Shown here: positions 1 to 14,148 of the stretch, piece after piece | Layout of the letters: each line of letters opens with the position of its first letter | How positions within the stretch are numbered: position 1 is the stretch's first letter | Source of the DNA: Epiperipatus broadwayi | Taxonomy: Eukaryota; Onychophora; Udeonychophora; Euonychophora; Peripatidae | Direction of reading: 5' to 3' | NCBI GenBank assembly: GCA_028023455.1 | Contig: JAQFVV010000351.1 | Coordinates: forward strand, 182,001 to 246,000 | Length of the DNA: 64,000 nt | Notes under the pieces: model-generated | Told to the model about the DNA's origin: nothing | The model's database searches: none | The model's input: only the letters and a program-made list of their open reading frames with translations | Translations under genes and position numbers: made by a program

Positions 1-119
1 TATTTTAATGTCAATAATAAAAATTTCTGTTATCTTTCATTCACTATAAATAAAACCACTTAATATTGTTTTTCTTTTGTGACATTCGTATGTACATCTG
101 GTCATTATATATGTAAAAA

Positions 120-300
120 TTCCTTTTCGTGGTCTCTTCTCTCCCTGACCACTGGGCATACATTAAGATTAAATTCTAGTGAGGTTTGGGGAGTAAGTCG
201 CTTAGTAGCAATTTAGAGGAGTAAGTGAGGTTCAAACCCCTTCTATCTGCATTTCTAGGTTAGGTTAAAGCAGCTCTACTTTTCTTACCGTGCACTTAAA
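120..300 (+). repeat. tRNA-derived SINE-like repeat, family D, copy 1
   Basis: Shares a long collinear stretch with 17905-18070: a 'CCTGACCACTGGGC' block, then 'TAAGTCGCTTAG' (copy 2 'TAAATCGCTTAG'), then a Pol III B-box-like 'GTGAGGTTCAAACCCC', then 'CATTTCTAGGTTAGGTTA...CAGCTCTAC'. The B-box fits the GGTTCRANNCC consensus. The A-box is clearer in copy 2. This copy has decayed. No target-site duplication or A-tail was found. A repeat is certain from the two matching copies; the tRNA origin is inferred from the boxes. Confidence 0.6.
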
Positions 301-3300
301 ATATTTTAAAAGCAAATAAATAAATAATCTAGGATTTTTTAGAGTGTTGATAGTGAGATGTGGCATCTGATATTTTATTTTCAATTTGACAATCTCATTG
401 AAAATCAGCTTTTTTTGACTTATTAAGCTATGAAGAATAATTGGTAACAATCTACTTCAATACCTACATTCAATTTTCTCTCTGTTTCTTTAAAACATTG
501 CACTACATCACGAAATAATTTTGGAATAACTAATCAATAAATATAAGATTCAACATAATTTGTATACCTAAAATCAAGATTCATAAAGAGTTTCAAAAAT
601 ACAGCAGAAAACTAAAAGATAAAAGTGAAACTTTTTTCACACACTAGAAAAAAATTTTTTTTTTTAGTTTTTAGAAATTAATTTAAAAATAAACTTTCTG
701 TTTTTTATTGATATTGTTAAAATATTTTTACTTGAATCAAATGAAATGAAAACATTATACTTGGAGAAGTTCATTTAAATTTGTCTTTTTTTAATTTTTG
801 AAAAATTGATAAAAATAAATTGCATTAGGTTTTTCATTTAGATGTCATGGCATCTATGAAGCTAAGAAGGAGTTTAGAACAGTTTGCATTGCCCATCCAT
901 ACCAAATTACTCAGTCCATATACGTGGTGTGATAGCTTCTTTTATTTTATTTTTATGAAATAAGGAGTAAAGAATTATCACACAATGGAAAACCAAAGAA
1001 ATAAGAAGGAAGTTTCAATTTAATCTTTTTATAATTTGTTGTGGTTATTGTTTCAAAGCCAGACAGTTCATTTAACGTGTAGTGAATGTAGCTGACAATT
1101 ATTGTTTTCATAAAAGTGAACAATACTTAGAATAGATTCTATTTTTCCATCTCCAGCTTTCCTAAAAACCAAATAAAAAATGTTAAATTTTAAAGACAAA
1201 TAAACAATTGCAAACAAATCTATCAATTCAAACAAGATGTTGTTTGAAAATATACCCAAATGAACTAGAAATGTCTTTATTAGATAGTATTATAAGAATT
1301 CCAAATCAACTTTAAAAACTTACAATTGACCATACTTCCCCTCTTTTCAACACCCACACAACCCTCCCATTTTCCCAAAGCCAAATAAATTGGAAAAATC
1401 CAAATAATACTAGATGTTTGAAAAAAAAAAAAGAGACCTGTTTAAAAAAATCTTTTAAATTCTACTTTGAATGTATAAATTGTGTAATATTAAAATAAAT
1501 CACTTTTCCAAATGCAAACAATTTTTGATTTATCCATTGGTCACCCTAATATTCTTTCATGGCATTGAAGCAGTGTTTAAAGATTCAACTAAATATAAAT
1601 CAAATATAGACTGGTACTGAATAATTTGACTTTCATAAATAATAGAGATGTCATTTTTAGTATGAATGTTTTATTTAATGGTTGCAATATGGTAGAGTTA
1701 ATATTATAACTCTGTGATCATCATTACTTATATTATTAAAAAAAATCATTTATATAAAAAATAAAAGGTTTAAAATACTTTAGCATAAGTCTTGAAAAAT
1801 ATTTCAGTAATACTATTAATCACTTAATAAACCATAGTATATTATCTTGCTGTTCTAATTATAAAAATCTACTAAATTCATTCATAAGATTGTTTACAAA
1901 TTTATTAAGCATATTTAAGTGATAAGATCTTGCTAAGTATTCATTAATGTAAATATAATTAGACAAGTAGAAACTTAGAGTGCTTTAAAAATAAAATAAC
2001 CCATAATTATGGTAAATGCCAGGAAAAAATTCATGTATCAAACAGTGTTGTTTGAAAGATTTTAATTAGATTGATAGCCACATGATGAATATATAGTCTA
2101 TTTTAATATGTGCTAAAAAACGTATCTTGCTCCAATGATAAAGTTACATATATAATTTACTGTAAAAATAATTGAATGATTTTGTTACTCATGAGTTTAT
2201 AATATAGTTTGAGAACTGATAAAAAATGGTCTTTGATCTATGATCTCTGATCTATGGTCTTTGATCTCCAGAATATGACACTGAACAGGTATAAACCACT
2301 GAAAGGTTAATTTTAAGAGAGTTATTTTTTTCCCTAATTGAGGAAGGATTTAAAGTTAGGTATATAGCATCATAATAAAATATAATTGAACACATAGACG
2401 ATTTGGAAATATAGCAAATAATATATTGATTTTAGCATCAAATTTGTGTTTTGAAATAAAAAAAAGTATTTCTCAAGAATTTATGTTGCATTAAAAACAT
2501 AAATATTCAGGGATATAATGACTGGAAAAACTGCAAACAGTTTATTTATAAATTTAATAGCTAAAATTAAATCTCTGCAAGAATGATTGCTCATTATACT
2601 TGTATAATTACTCTTTGAATATTATGAAGAATAAATAAAAAAACTACTCTGGTTTTCTGTCAACAAATATATGTATAACATTTAAAACTATTAATTTTAA
2701 TAATTGAAAATTCTATTTCATTTTTAATTTCTCAAAGATTATTGTGAAAATTGAAATCTATTATAATTATAGTTGCTGCACAAAGATCTTCTGGAAAAGA
2801 GAATCGAGTCATTTTATATTGTAAGTTTAACTATTGGATACATAAAAATATTTATCAGAATGATGATAGATGTATATTATTTTCCTATGTTTTTGGCATT
2901 TTTTATTATTTTTCTTTCAATGTTGTAGCTATGATAATTAATGTTGATATTTTATCTTCCCATGGATATGTTTTTTTTTTAGATAGATATATGAAAATAT
3001 AGACATTCCAATATTAGGTAAAAACAACAATATGCATATTACTCTCCTAGTATTTGGCACATAAATGCATCACACATATGTTTAGTAAGTTAATATTCAA
3101 GAATTATCAGGTATAGAGAACAATGCTTGGAATATTATGAAATTTTGAAGAAATTGTGTAAATTAAACTATACATATTTCTTATAAATTACGTAAATATC
3201 TTTTGTGTGGTTTAAAAAAGAATATTACTTAAAATATATAAAAATGTTATAACTCTTGAACAACTCCCATAAAATACGTAAAGAAAACTCATTTATTAAT

Positions 3301-6300
3301 GTGTATATATACTGTAATCACGAGCTTTGCCATGGTTGTAGTTAAATTGCTTGTTTTAAATTTTTTGCTAAAAAAAAAGGATAATGAAATTGATTATATT
3401 AAGTTCTGCTGTGTAAACAGCTTAGACATGCTATACCAGCAGTTAGACTTAATTATTTTATTTCAGTAGCATAAGTTATTATAGCTGATAACTTTTATAT
3501 TTAATTTCATGTACATAGTCAAACAAGAATAAAGTATAGTAAGAATTAAAAATCAAATCTTATTCAATTAATTAAAGCTGAAATTCAATGGGAGATTTAT
3601 TAGAGATAATTTTATATGTTTAAAAAAATTATAGGCTAGTTAATAAGTTCATTAGTTATAAAATGTTGTTATTAAAGTAATTAAAATAGTTAGCCTATTA
3701 TTTATTAACTGTGTTAGAAAAGTTATAAAGAATGAAGTTAGTTTATTAATTATAAAATGAAATATTTACAAGTATTTAATATTTGTGAGGTTTAATATTC
3801 AGCATATAAAATTCAAGATAATAAGTTAATTGTATTAATTTCTGGTATGTGTATGTGTGGATAAGAATGCTTGCCCACTACTATAAAATGTTATTTATTA
3901 AAATAAATATTACTTAAATTTGTGTGATTATTTAATAATGTTATAGTTCATTTATTTAAAAAATAAATGTAAGTTAAATAATATCTGAGCATCTCATAAA
4001 TTAAAAGTATTAATAATTATTAAAAAAGGTAATATTATAAAACAGTTTCTTTTATCAGTTATTTAATTTAATTTTGTTTTAATAAATTATGAAAGGTCAA
4101 TCAGAGTTAATAAACTTTAATAGAAACTGTCACATGATAATTTGAAATTAATTGCTATTATGTAATTTAATTTTTAGTTCCTGGTTCTAGTTGAAATAGT
4201 TTTTACCAGGGGCATAAATAAAAAAAATCCAGGTAACTTATTGGCTGCTCATTAAGATATGAAAATCTATAAATAGGATAACTTAGGGTGCATGAGAGCT
4301 TTTTGTCTGGTTTTGCTCACTCTCTTTCTCTTGCTGACTGTTCATTTTGACTGTGGGCTTTCATAACATAGTGATAATTTTTTTGTAAATGTTTTTTTTT
4401 GTTTAAATAAGTATGTACTGCTAGATTAAGACAAGTATTGGCTCATTCATGCCTAATCTAATCAGGAAGTCTAGGATAATTAGCAAAGATGCTCACTGTT
4501 GTTTTTTACTTAGCAATAAATCTAAAATGGGACCATTTCAAGATAGAGATAGTATAATTTCATATTTTCAAGCATGTGTATGAACTACGTACTTTACTAA
4601 TTTATTGTTAATATTCTCTACCTTTATTGCATTCACCTCTTCACTCTTCCTTAATAAATTAATTAAATTTCTTATAATATTTTAAAAAACAAGACTTTAA
4701 ACTGTTTATTGGATCATGTTGGTGTTATATATATATGTAATTTTAATTAAATATTACTTAAATCTACCATTGATAGATTGTTCAAATTTATTTTAATGAT
4801 AAAATGAAGAAATTCTTCAATGGAGTTTAACTTTATTAGACTTTAAAGAATTAACCTCTGAATGACAAGAGGAATAATTCTAATTATTCTCTTCATTATA
4901 TGATTTATGTGCTTGACTTAATTTTTTTTTTTTTATGTGGAAAGGAAAAACTTGTTCATTGAAAGTTCTTAAAACATTACCTATGATATTTTATAAAGAA
5001 TGTATTTCTAATAGGAAAAATGAAATGTGTCACAATTAATTATTGTAAAAAGTATTATTTAAAAATGGAAAAAAAAATAACAGAGAAAGCCTTTAATCTA
5101 AAATATGTTATATAAGTTAAAAATTTATGTATTTTCAGAAAAAGTAATTTTTAATTAATATTGCTAATTTTACTTTCATTTGAAGAAAATGATAACTTTG
5201 ATAAAAATGTGAAATGTTCTTTTAAAAGAAAGAAATTTTATTTAAGAAATGTATTCATAGATGTGTAAAAAGAAAATTTTAATAAGATTTTATATTTGAA
5301 TAAAATGGGGAAAAAACCCCCAGCTATAGTGAACTTTGTACAATCAATGGCTAGGTAAATGAATAGAAGTAAAATATACTGCAGTAATTCTTGTACGTGT
5401 CATTGGTTCTGGAAGGATATTGATATTTGTGTTACTTTAAATTTACAAAATGATGAATGAATTGCTTTAACATGACTTACCCTCCAAAGGATATTATTTT
5501 CCCACATCCAGCAACTCAACATGGCAGATGTCAGCCAAATGACTCTTAGTGTTTTTTTAAAAATATTTTTTATTTTATGATTATGTAAAGGATATTACAA
5601 ATTGTCAGGTAAAATTTTATGCATTTATTGTTATGTTGTTCAAGGTAAAAAATTTATGCAATTTATTTTGTTATTTAATTATTTTGTCATGAGGTAAATT
5701 ATATTGCTATACTTGTCCAGTTAAAGTGAATTTGTATTGCTTTACATTCACTAGGACTATTTCCTCAATACACATTTTATATATTTCTGGATAATAGATA
5801 AGTACCTAATATTTATCAAAAGCTCACCAAACATTTTAGCTAACATAACACAGGAATTTTATTATAACGCTAATAAGGTAGTATATTTTATATTTACTAC
5901 ATTTGGTATTGTTTTGCCTTTTCCATTTATATCCACTTTATTTTTAAAATATCATGCTGCTATTCATTATATGTGTATTTATTATTATTTGCAAAATTTA
6001 TTATGCTATTCAAGGTATATATTTTTTTCCAAAAGTCACTTCGACTTGTATTTGTTGTTGATTTTAATTATTTTCTGTATGAAATTTTTAGAGATAAATG
6101 ATTTATAGTTTCAAGTAATATTTATTTTATCTATTCAATGGTTATGTTTAGGATTAATATTCTTCTCATTTTTATTATTGCGAAATGCATTTGGCTTTAT
6201 TATCATTGTATAATTAATTATTGTACATTAGAGGATTGAGAATTGTTCTTCCCAATGACAGATATTTTTTTTCATGAGAGATTTTATTTTACTATTTCAT

Positions 6301-8789
6301 TATTGTCATTTATGCTTAGCTAATATAGCTGGATCCTTGGACAGAATTTTTCTATCATTTGTATTCCACTTCCATGTGCTAGAACCACATTCACACATAT
6401 ATTTATCTCAGAGAAGGTGTGTTGGAATATTCTATTGTTCTTTTTAGTATAGTAGTTGGAGCTTTGAGTAGCCTTTCCCTCATGAGGATATCTTATTTTT
6501 ATTCCACTGTGTAGGTGAAGTTAATGTATGCTTTATAATGGTTATGGCAATTGATAAGTTTGCATTTGAAATATATAGTCACTTCAGGGACACTTTTCTA
6601 TTCATAAAGTATAGGAATGGGATTAGTGTATGCATTGTACTGTTGTGCTTTGCTAGGAGTTATAATAAAACCAACATACATATTTTCTTAAAATTTAAAA
6701 TTTTATAATAGTATAATAAGATGTGCACATATATGTTTTATTATCATCACCATTCAGAAGTAATTCACTGATGGATTGTTAAGGCCATTACATGTTTCTT
6801 TAATAATTTATTATGTGGATATAAGCAAAAATTGGAGTGTGTATGATGCTTCTGAAAGATTTTACAATCTTCATGTTTAAATTAACACAATGCCAGATAT
6901 TATTTTCTTATCTATGTCAGGGATAATAATTAGTATTATAACAATCTGTAAAAAAAAAATACTAAGCTTTCTATCAAGGATTAAGTTTCTAATTTTATTT
7001 AGTGATTCTATAAATAAAGAATTATTTATACATGCTAATTAATAATAGCCAGATGGACATGAAAGTATATCTCTGATATTATTATTATTATTTTTTTAAA
7101 AAAAACCTTAGTAAATGATTATTCTATAACCATAGAATAGTATTTATATTCTGTTTGGAAGCGATTCCATATAATAACAAATTATTATTATTTTAAAACA
7201 AGTGTAATAGAATAAAAATAATTAGCCACAGTAGATGTTTTAAGAAAAAGTAAGTTATAGTTAACAAAAATGTCTAACATTGTAAATAAAAGCTTGATTT
7301 AAAAAGGGGATAAGTATTGATTTTGTTTTATTTTTATAAATGTATCATGTACACCATTACCCATGTTTGGCAAAGAACCTTCATGTGAAATGTTATCTTA
7401 TTAATTATATGTAAAGTGAACTAATGTTAAATGTTAGTAAATTTATTATTATTATTATTAAATTGCAGTTTTTGTCTCTATAAGATTTCTTGGTTCATTT
7501 AATTGTTAATTATGTTATAAAAATCTTTATTCAAATCAGATATACAGTACCATTTACAAATGCAGATCCAAACTTGAAAATGCAAAGTTGCATTAGAATG
7601 GCAGTTCCAAAGATTGGAATTGAATTTAAAGTTATTTGTTTGATTTATTTTAAAAATCAAGTTTATTTAAGACTGCATATTGTTTAAATTATTATATCCA
7701 TGAGAATTGTACATTATTTGAAGATGATTTTAAAATTGCATTTTTTGATGAATATCAGAATGGCATAAAATGTATCCTTTCCATTCTTGATATTCAAATG
7801 CCATCTTAGGTGAGGACTCTGTTCTTCTAAATTTTATTGTTCCCTGCTTGTATTATTTAAATTTAATATTTCTTTAATTATCATGGCTATAGTCATTATG
7901 GTACATCAGGATACATTAATTTATAAGGAAAGTGTGTGTCTTCTACAGTCTACTAGGATATCATTCAGTTATTCAACAAACTAGTCTGGTGGTATTGGAT
8001 GAGTAGGCACTAGATAGGGATTTTATGCACAAATCTTCTGGCATCCATTGATTTCTCTGGCTTGCACTGAGTGGCACTACTGTATGGAGAGTTTTGCCTG
8101 TTTTATTAATTTGTATTCTTAATATTAGTTTCTAAAAATGCTAAATAAAAATGTAATTTTAAAATGTTATTATACATATATGCAATGATTCGCATGTAAA
8201 TTATAAAATTAGATATTTATAACATTTCTAAAACACATAATCTAGTTTATAAAATATAAAGTAAAAATGTCTTTTACTATTAATAAAAACAGAAATTGTG
8301 TTATAAATAGTTTCTCTTTTGAAGTTGAAAGATTTTGTACATAGAAAGTTATATTCCTAAAAACTCTAAAAATCAAATTAAACATTTGTTTCTCTGAAAT
8401 ATTTTTATTGAAATTGCCAATACTTACATTTGTTTTCATTCTTATTCCTTTGCAATATACTATTTCCAGATTATTATTTTTACTTTTATCTCATTGAAAA
8501 AAAAAGTTATTTTCTTTATTACAACATCCTTTTATTATATCTTCTACTTCAAATGTTTAAACAAAAATTATTTACCTCTTTCATTTCTCTCAGTTTTATG
8601 TAATTTGGTCTTCTTTTAATATTTTACATTTTAAAAAAAGTTTATATTTTCTCTCCCACTATTACATAAAACATTATTTTTTCTCATTTCACCCCCTATT
8701 TTGTATAGAAAGCTTCACATAATTAGGGTTTATAATGTAAAAATCCAGAAATTTCTATATATTAGTTATGTGTTCAGAGATAATAATGT
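301..8789. other. AT-rich non-coding stretch, no gene recognised
   Basis: No reading frame here resembles a protein; the short open frames at 2751-3002, 5914-6108 and 7490-7687 are AT-rich, hydrophobic chance frames. Small visible items: a run of imperfect 'TGATCTATG' words at about 2228-2270; a TATA-like 'CTATAAATAG' near 4267 followed by a pyrimidine-rich stretch (4300-4340) that could be a decayed LTR or chance; scattered homopolymer and TA runs. Nothing else could be supported. Confidence 0.6.
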
Positions 8790-9261
8790 GATGTGATGCA
8801 CTGTGATTTCTCTTTATATAGGAGTCCGGAATCTCTCAGCGACTATGCTCAGAGAAACCTGTTAACCACTTTAACTTCCCTTTCGATTCCCCATCCTAAG
8901 TTTTCCCATATTCTTCTCTATCCTGCTCCATCCCATTTCCATAAAATAATATTTATCAACTCCATGGCCTTTATATCTAAATTCCTCTTATCTTTTCCCA
9001 AACCCAGCATAAAACCAATAACTCACTTTCTGTATAATCACTTTGTTTATATTTATTCTTCAACAAATTCATTATTTGTATTCTTTCTGCTTTCAGCCGT
9101 TCACATTCAATTAACAGATGCCTAATATTTTCTATGCATTCCTTACACAACTTGAAGACTAAATCACACACATTTTCCCATTTATGTATATATTCCTTTG
9201 TTGCTAAAGATCCTGTTCGAGCCTTAAACAGTAAACTACTTTCCTTGATGTTTATCATAAA
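8790..9261 (-). pseudogene. 3' end of a non-LTR retrotransposon (LINE), C-terminal zinc-knuckle region
   Basis: On the minus strand, 9258 down to 8977 encodes 93 residues with the layout usual after the reverse transcriptase of LINEs: 'LLFKARTGSLATKEY', then a CCHC knuckle 'CKECIENIRHLLIEC' (C-x2-C-x5-H-x4-C), then a charged tail ending near 'WVWEKIRGI'. A stop codon lies just upstream (9262-9264), so the reverse transcriptase and endonuclease parts are missing or decayed. Below 8977 the sequence looks like a decayed continuation and 3' UTR down to about 8790. The clade (Jockey/I/CR1-like) cannot be decided from so little. The plus-strand frame over 8793-9125 is its antisense shadow. Flanking target-site duplications were not found. 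Confidence 0.65.
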
Positions 9262-11310
9262 TTAACTCGCACCCAATATTCTGTTTACTTCGATATATAT
9301 TTAAACTCTTTTAGTGTTAGATAGTAGGTAGAGAGCGCCATCTAATCCAATATCTATCTATAAATAAGTAATTGGTTATACTTCGAGAATATAGAATTTC
9401 AATAATCAAGATAATTAATTCATTTTGATTATCAGTCTGCTTCAATACAAACTAGTTTTACGCTATTTTTAAAAAAAATTAAATTTAACCATATATGACA
9501 TATACACACACAGACAAGTTAAAAAACGCTTTTGTGATTTAATGTACCTTTAGAGATATTTGGTAGAAATTAAAATTATACAAACGTAATGCGCAAGTAG
9601 AAAAAAAAAAAAACTGCTTCTGATATAAATTTTTATATTTTCAAAGCTGGAATTCCTATGATTAATAATTAAATATTCATATATCCTTCAATTTCTTACT
9701 ATCTTGTTTCCAGCTAATTTACATAATAATTCAAATGTAATTTTTTTTTATCACAAATTTTTCAGTTTCAATAATATGATTATCAAATGCATAATAATAA
9801 TAAAAAGACAAACCAACAAACAAAACATTCAGCAGCCAATCATGATATTTTGAATTTAATAATAATATAATATTTATTAAAAATAAACAGTTTTTACAAT
9901 AATAAGAATTATTCATAAAAAGCATTCAAAAGTATTAAAAAATTTCCATAACATACGACACATACATAAATAAGCGAATAAGTACTATTTAAATAACTTG
10001 ACGATGAATTTTCTTAATACAACAAAATATTTATTTATTTTAACATATAATTTAATCAATAACATTTCGCCTCATTTAAATTTAAATTGATTATGAAAAT
10101 TTTGAATAGTCTTGTTAAAATTTCATTTTTTTCCATGATGGTTTGAAAATATTTAATTATTAATATTTATGATAAACACTAAAAGATTCTCGGAATTCAT
10201 TTTTTCTGAGATAATTTTAACAGTACTGTAGATACCACATACCCAAAGAAATTGGGTAATATTTGTCTAGCAGTGTGGAAAACATCCACCAAGCTATCTG
10301 TCATCAGCAAGTATGCCCTTTTTTATATGATTTAACAATATAGCTACACTGAACAATCAATTCATATTTAATCACTACTAAAAAACCTTGATAATGCTGA
10401 AACTATATTTTACTTACTTTTAATTACCTATATAAAATGTAAATTTAGATTATCATACTGGTCTTTTAATATATCTGCAGATAACATATTGCTATCAGTC
10501 TGATTTGAAGCACGAAAATTCTGTCTATTAATAATGTGTATATATTATGAATACTTCGTTAACTATGAAGGTAGTATTTTTCAGATTTACATGTTCTATT
10601 TAGAGTTTGATAAATATGTGTATAAGATCAACAGTAGCGTTCAGAATCTTTGGGCATTCTGACCCCCCCCCTCCAAGAAATCATGTTGCAAATATGAATC
10701 AGTGAGTAAGGAAATATTTACTTTAGATCTTAGTTTAAATTCAAATTTACTTCTTGTTCTTGCTATTATGTTATTACTGATGCATTACACTTTACTATAC
10801 TATGTCTAATTACAAAAACATATGTCATACCTTTTTGATTAGTGATAGGATACAGTAAATATGATATAACAGCAAAATACAAAATAAAATTAAAAAAACT
10901 GCAACATATATTTTTATATATATTGTAACCATATAATTAACCCTATGGGTTAGATATATGTTTTAAAACATTATTATTTTTTTCTTTTTTGTATAAGATT
11001 ATAATAAGTAAATTTCTTTATCTATACTATTGTAATAAAAAAATTAAGTTATGTGTTTTAATAGTATGAATTAAAGTAAGTGAGTTAGCCTATTTAGTTA
11101 GTGGTTATCTAAAAAGGTGTCTTAGATTATTTAATATCTGCTTGAAAAAAATTAAATTAATATTTTTAAACTAATGAAAAGTTAATCTAGAGTTTAATGT
11201 GTTTCAAATAGATATAATAGAGAAAATTATTTTATGCTGGTTGACATGATTAGTTAATTTTTTTAGGATTTTAAGTTGATGATTATTAAAATAAATAATT
11301 TTAGAATAAT
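9262..11310. other. Non-coding AT-rich DNA, no gene recognised
   Basis: Contains a more CpG-bearing patch at about 9262-9370 (including 'AGAGCGCCATCTAATCC'), which may be another repeat edge, and a C8 run at 10663-10670. The open frame at 9731-9925 (minus) is hydrophobic and repetitive and was not accepted as a gene. Confidence 0.55.
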
Positions 11311-11550
11311 AGTTATGCACAACTCTCAAATCTATCTCATAACACTGATACACTTGAACACTTTTATGTCAAAAAGATAAATAATCACCAATACACATAT
11401 TTCATGCTAAACCAGCAATCACTAGTTGGTCCAGATTATCATCCTACACATATATGCAATAAGTGCTCAGATATATATTAAGATAGCCAATCTTCATACT
11501 TTAATGCTCAGGCTTCAATCCATTCCACACTCAAACTCTTCAACCATATA
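11311..11550 (-). repeat. R1 dispersed repeat, inverted copy
   Basis: Reverse complement of the unit at about 11800-12045. It contains the R1 core in reverse ('ATTTCATGCTAAACCAGC', 'GGTCCAGATTATCAT') and ends in the reverse of 'TTTTCAATTGGATGGATGG'. With the direct copy it makes an inverted pair with arms of about 240 bp separated by about 250 bp. Confidence 0.8.
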
Positions 11551-11554
11551 TCCA

Positions 11555-11690
11555 ATTGAAAATGGCTGAGTGATGGGTTATGTGAAAGCCTGTGCTCATA
11601 TACCCTATAAATTACATATATTGATGCAGGTATATAATAAGCCTATGTATCAGCAATTACATAGTAGATGTGTCAGCCCATTCCTTGTAT
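11555..11690 (+). repeat. R1 3' portion, abutting the inverted copy
   Basis: Begins 'GAGTGATGGGTTATGTGAAA' and continues through 'GCTCATATACCCTATAA' and 'GGTATATAATAAGCCT', the same 3' sequence seen at 12045-12130, 28175-28260 and 49475-49550. Its attachment to an inverted R1 body suggests recombination or template switching between copies. Confidence 0.7.
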
Positions 11691-11769
11691 TTGTATTAAA
11701 TGGATTATGTCCTGTACATGAGGGGTCAGATTGACTTTAGGTCAACATGGGTGTGATGAGAATCTAGGC

Positions 11770-12150
11770 ATCAGGGTAGCCTTTGAGTGTTCCATCATCA
11801 GATTTTCAATTGGATGGATGGTTGAAGAGTTAAAGTGTGGAGTGGATTGAAACCTGTCCATTTAAGTATGAAGATTGGGTATCTTAATATATATCTGAGC
11901 ACTTATTGCATATATGTATAGAGATGATAATCTGGACCAACTGGTGATTGCTGGTTTAGCATGAAATACATATATTGATGATTATTTGTCTTTTTGACAG
12001 ATATGTGTTCAAGTGTATCAGTGTTATGAGATAGATTTGAGAGTGGTGGGTCATGTGAAAGTCTGTGCTCATATACCCTAAATATTACATATATTGATAC
12101 AGGTATATAATAAGCCTGTATATCAGTTAATAATAGTTGTGATTTATTAA
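11770..12150 (+). repeat. R1 dispersed repeat, direct copy
   Basis: Order of recognisable segments: 'TTTGAGTGTTCCATCATCAG', 'TTTTCAATTGGATGGATGG', 'CTTAATATATATCTGAGCAC', the core 'GATAATCTGGACCAACTGG' with 'GCTGGTTTAGCATGAAATAC', then 'GTGTATCAGTGTTATGAGAT' and the 3' part 'GGTATATAATAAGCC'. It closely matches 49195-49555. The minus-strand open frame 11903-12157 is a by-product of the repeat. Confidence 0.85.
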
Positions 12151-13236
12151 GTATCAATATATGTGAGTGTTAAAATTAGAGTTTAAAGATAAAAAGTATA
12201 ACTAACTGAGATTAGTGTTAATTTTTAATTGGTTTTAAATGTCAGTCAATAATTAATTTATTTTCATTGCATTAAAAATAGTTATATTTAATGTGCATAT
12301 GTGTGTGAATGTATAAAGCATGCATATGAAATATTGAAAGTTAAAAATACTTATTAAAAGTAACAAGAGTATTGGGTACATCTGCTATAATGTTAAAAGG
12401 TTTTAGTTACGATAAAATAAAAAGAGTTAATAAATTGAGAATAGTATATTTAATAAAAAAATATTTAATTTGAAAATTATTTAATAATTTTATTAAATAA
12501 TTGATTTGATAATTAAAGTTAATAAAAATCATTAATTAACAAGTTTATTTGTTGTCTAGACATCACATGATCAAATTGTCTGGATTTAAAGTGCAAGGTC
12601 AAGGACAGATCAATTAAAGAATCAATAATGTACTATTAATTTAAATATTATAATGTAGATCTGTAAATAATTGGTTTGATAAAAAATGAAATGCAGTAGA
12701 GATCTTGGTGCATGGGTGGTGAAAAGAGCAACACATACTACTATAAAAATAGATATTCTAAAAATTTAAAGATACTTTATTTCATCTAAAATCTGCACTT
12801 CAAATCTTCATTTTAAATTTTAACTTTATTTTAGTTTTGAAATATATTGTTTGGATTTTCTTTAACTATTTTTTAAAAGTCAATTTAAAAGTTGTATTTT
12901 TGTTATCTTCTGTGATTAAGTAGAGAACTAACAAGTTATCCAGGCAGTATATCTAATGAAAGTATATATTAAACTGATTTATCAAACAACAATTTTTTAA
13001 AAAATGCTAAAAAATTCTAATATTTTTCAAAGGAACCAAAGGAAAAGAGAAGTCCCATAAGGAAAAATAAATTATTTCATTGTTATATAACATTAGATAA
13101 ATTCTGAACTTTGCTATCTCTGGCATGTTTTAATTAACTCAATTAGTTATTATTACTAATTATTGCTACAAAAATAGTCAATCTACCTATGTCAAGCTTA
13201 TATATAGAACAATAAATATCTATTTTATAAAAAAAA
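12151..13236. other. AT-rich non-coding DNA with an arm of an inverted match
   Basis: No coding signal. The segment 12629-12675 ('TACTATTAATTTAAATATTA' and flanks) is the reverse complement of 13352-13398, immediately before the duplicated block. The two therefore form an inverted repeat about 0.7 kb apart and may both be ends of related mobile elements. Confidence 0.55.
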
Positions 13237-13394
13237 ATCAAGTCAGATGTCACATGACCTAATTTAATAAGCTTATATTTACGAATGTTATATATAGAGC
13301 CCACAAAATAAGCTATTAACAATTAACATTAATATTAATTATTAATTAATATTAATTATTTACAGGTCTACATTATAATATTTAAATTAATAGT

Positions 13395-13715
13395 ACTAAT
13401 ATATGGTATGGCTGAAGATCTATCAGCCTCATACAGTTATTTGAGTTGGATAGCTGGGTTTGAAGACATGTAGATGTCTGAAAATTTCAGATTTTCCACT
13501 CAATTGATAACTTTTAGATAAGTTCTTGGCTTTGGGTTGGTATTTTTAGATCAAGTGTCTGAACCTACCCTGACACCTCTCTGGGAGTGCCAAAGCATGA
13601 AGCCATGGTCAGGGGTTTGGGGAGGGGTTCCTGACAGAGATATTTTAAGTGCTGGCTCTGGCTAAGCATTTATCATAAAGCTTGTAGAGGAATTGGTAAT
13701 CTTCACTGTTTATAA
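13395..13715 (+). repeat. 321-bp direct repeat, copy 1
   Basis: From 'ACTAATATATGGTATGGC' to 'CACTGTTTATAA'. It aligns without net length change to 13828-14148 at a fixed offset of 433 bp, with scattered substitutions and compensating small indels. It is richer in GC than its surroundings ('CCTACCCTGACACCTCTCTG', 'GGTCAGGGGTTTGGGGAG'). No open frame or recognised motif. Confidence 0.9.
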
Positions 13716-13827
13716 CTTACAAGCTTAAGAGATAGGGTCATGTGATCTATGAATTGATCTATGGCTCTTATTTTGACTATTTATAGTCTCTGCCAAAAGT
13801 CTTATGCAATTTTATATTGCTATGACT

Positions 13828-14148
13828 ACTAATATATGGTATGGCCGAAGATCTATCAGCTCCATATAGCTATTTGAGTTGGATAACTGGGTTTAAGACA
13901 TGTAGATGTCTGAAATTTTCAGATTTTTCACTCAATAGATAACTTTTAGATAAGTGCTTGGCTTTGGGTTGGTATTTTTAGATCTAGTGTCTGAACCTAC
14001 CCTGACACCTCTCTGAGGAGTGCCAAAGCACAAAACCATGGTCAGGGGTTTGGGGAGAGGTTCCTGACAGAGATATTTTAAGTGCTGGCTCTGGCTAAGC
14101 ACTTATCATAAAGCTTGTAGAGGAATTGGCAATCCTCACTGTTTATAA
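13828..14148 (+). repeat. 321-bp direct repeat, copy 2
   Basis: Second copy of the block at 13395-13715; the offset is 433 bp at both ends. The spacer between copies (13716-13827) contains 'GGGTCATGTGATCTATG', partly resembling the reverse complement of 13240-13275. Confidence 0.9.

Noticed and set aside
4264-4340. Promoter (TATAAATAG followed by pyrimidine-rich DNA)
   Set aside because: TATA-like words are expected by chance at this AT content and no gene or LTR partner follows.
5914-6108. Small hydrophobic membrane protein
   Set aside because: T-rich DNA yields Phe/Leu/Ile/Tyr-rich frames by chance; no start context or relatives.
8793-9125. 110-codon plus-strand frame
   Set aside because: Antisense to the LINE C-terminal frame, and no domain is seen.
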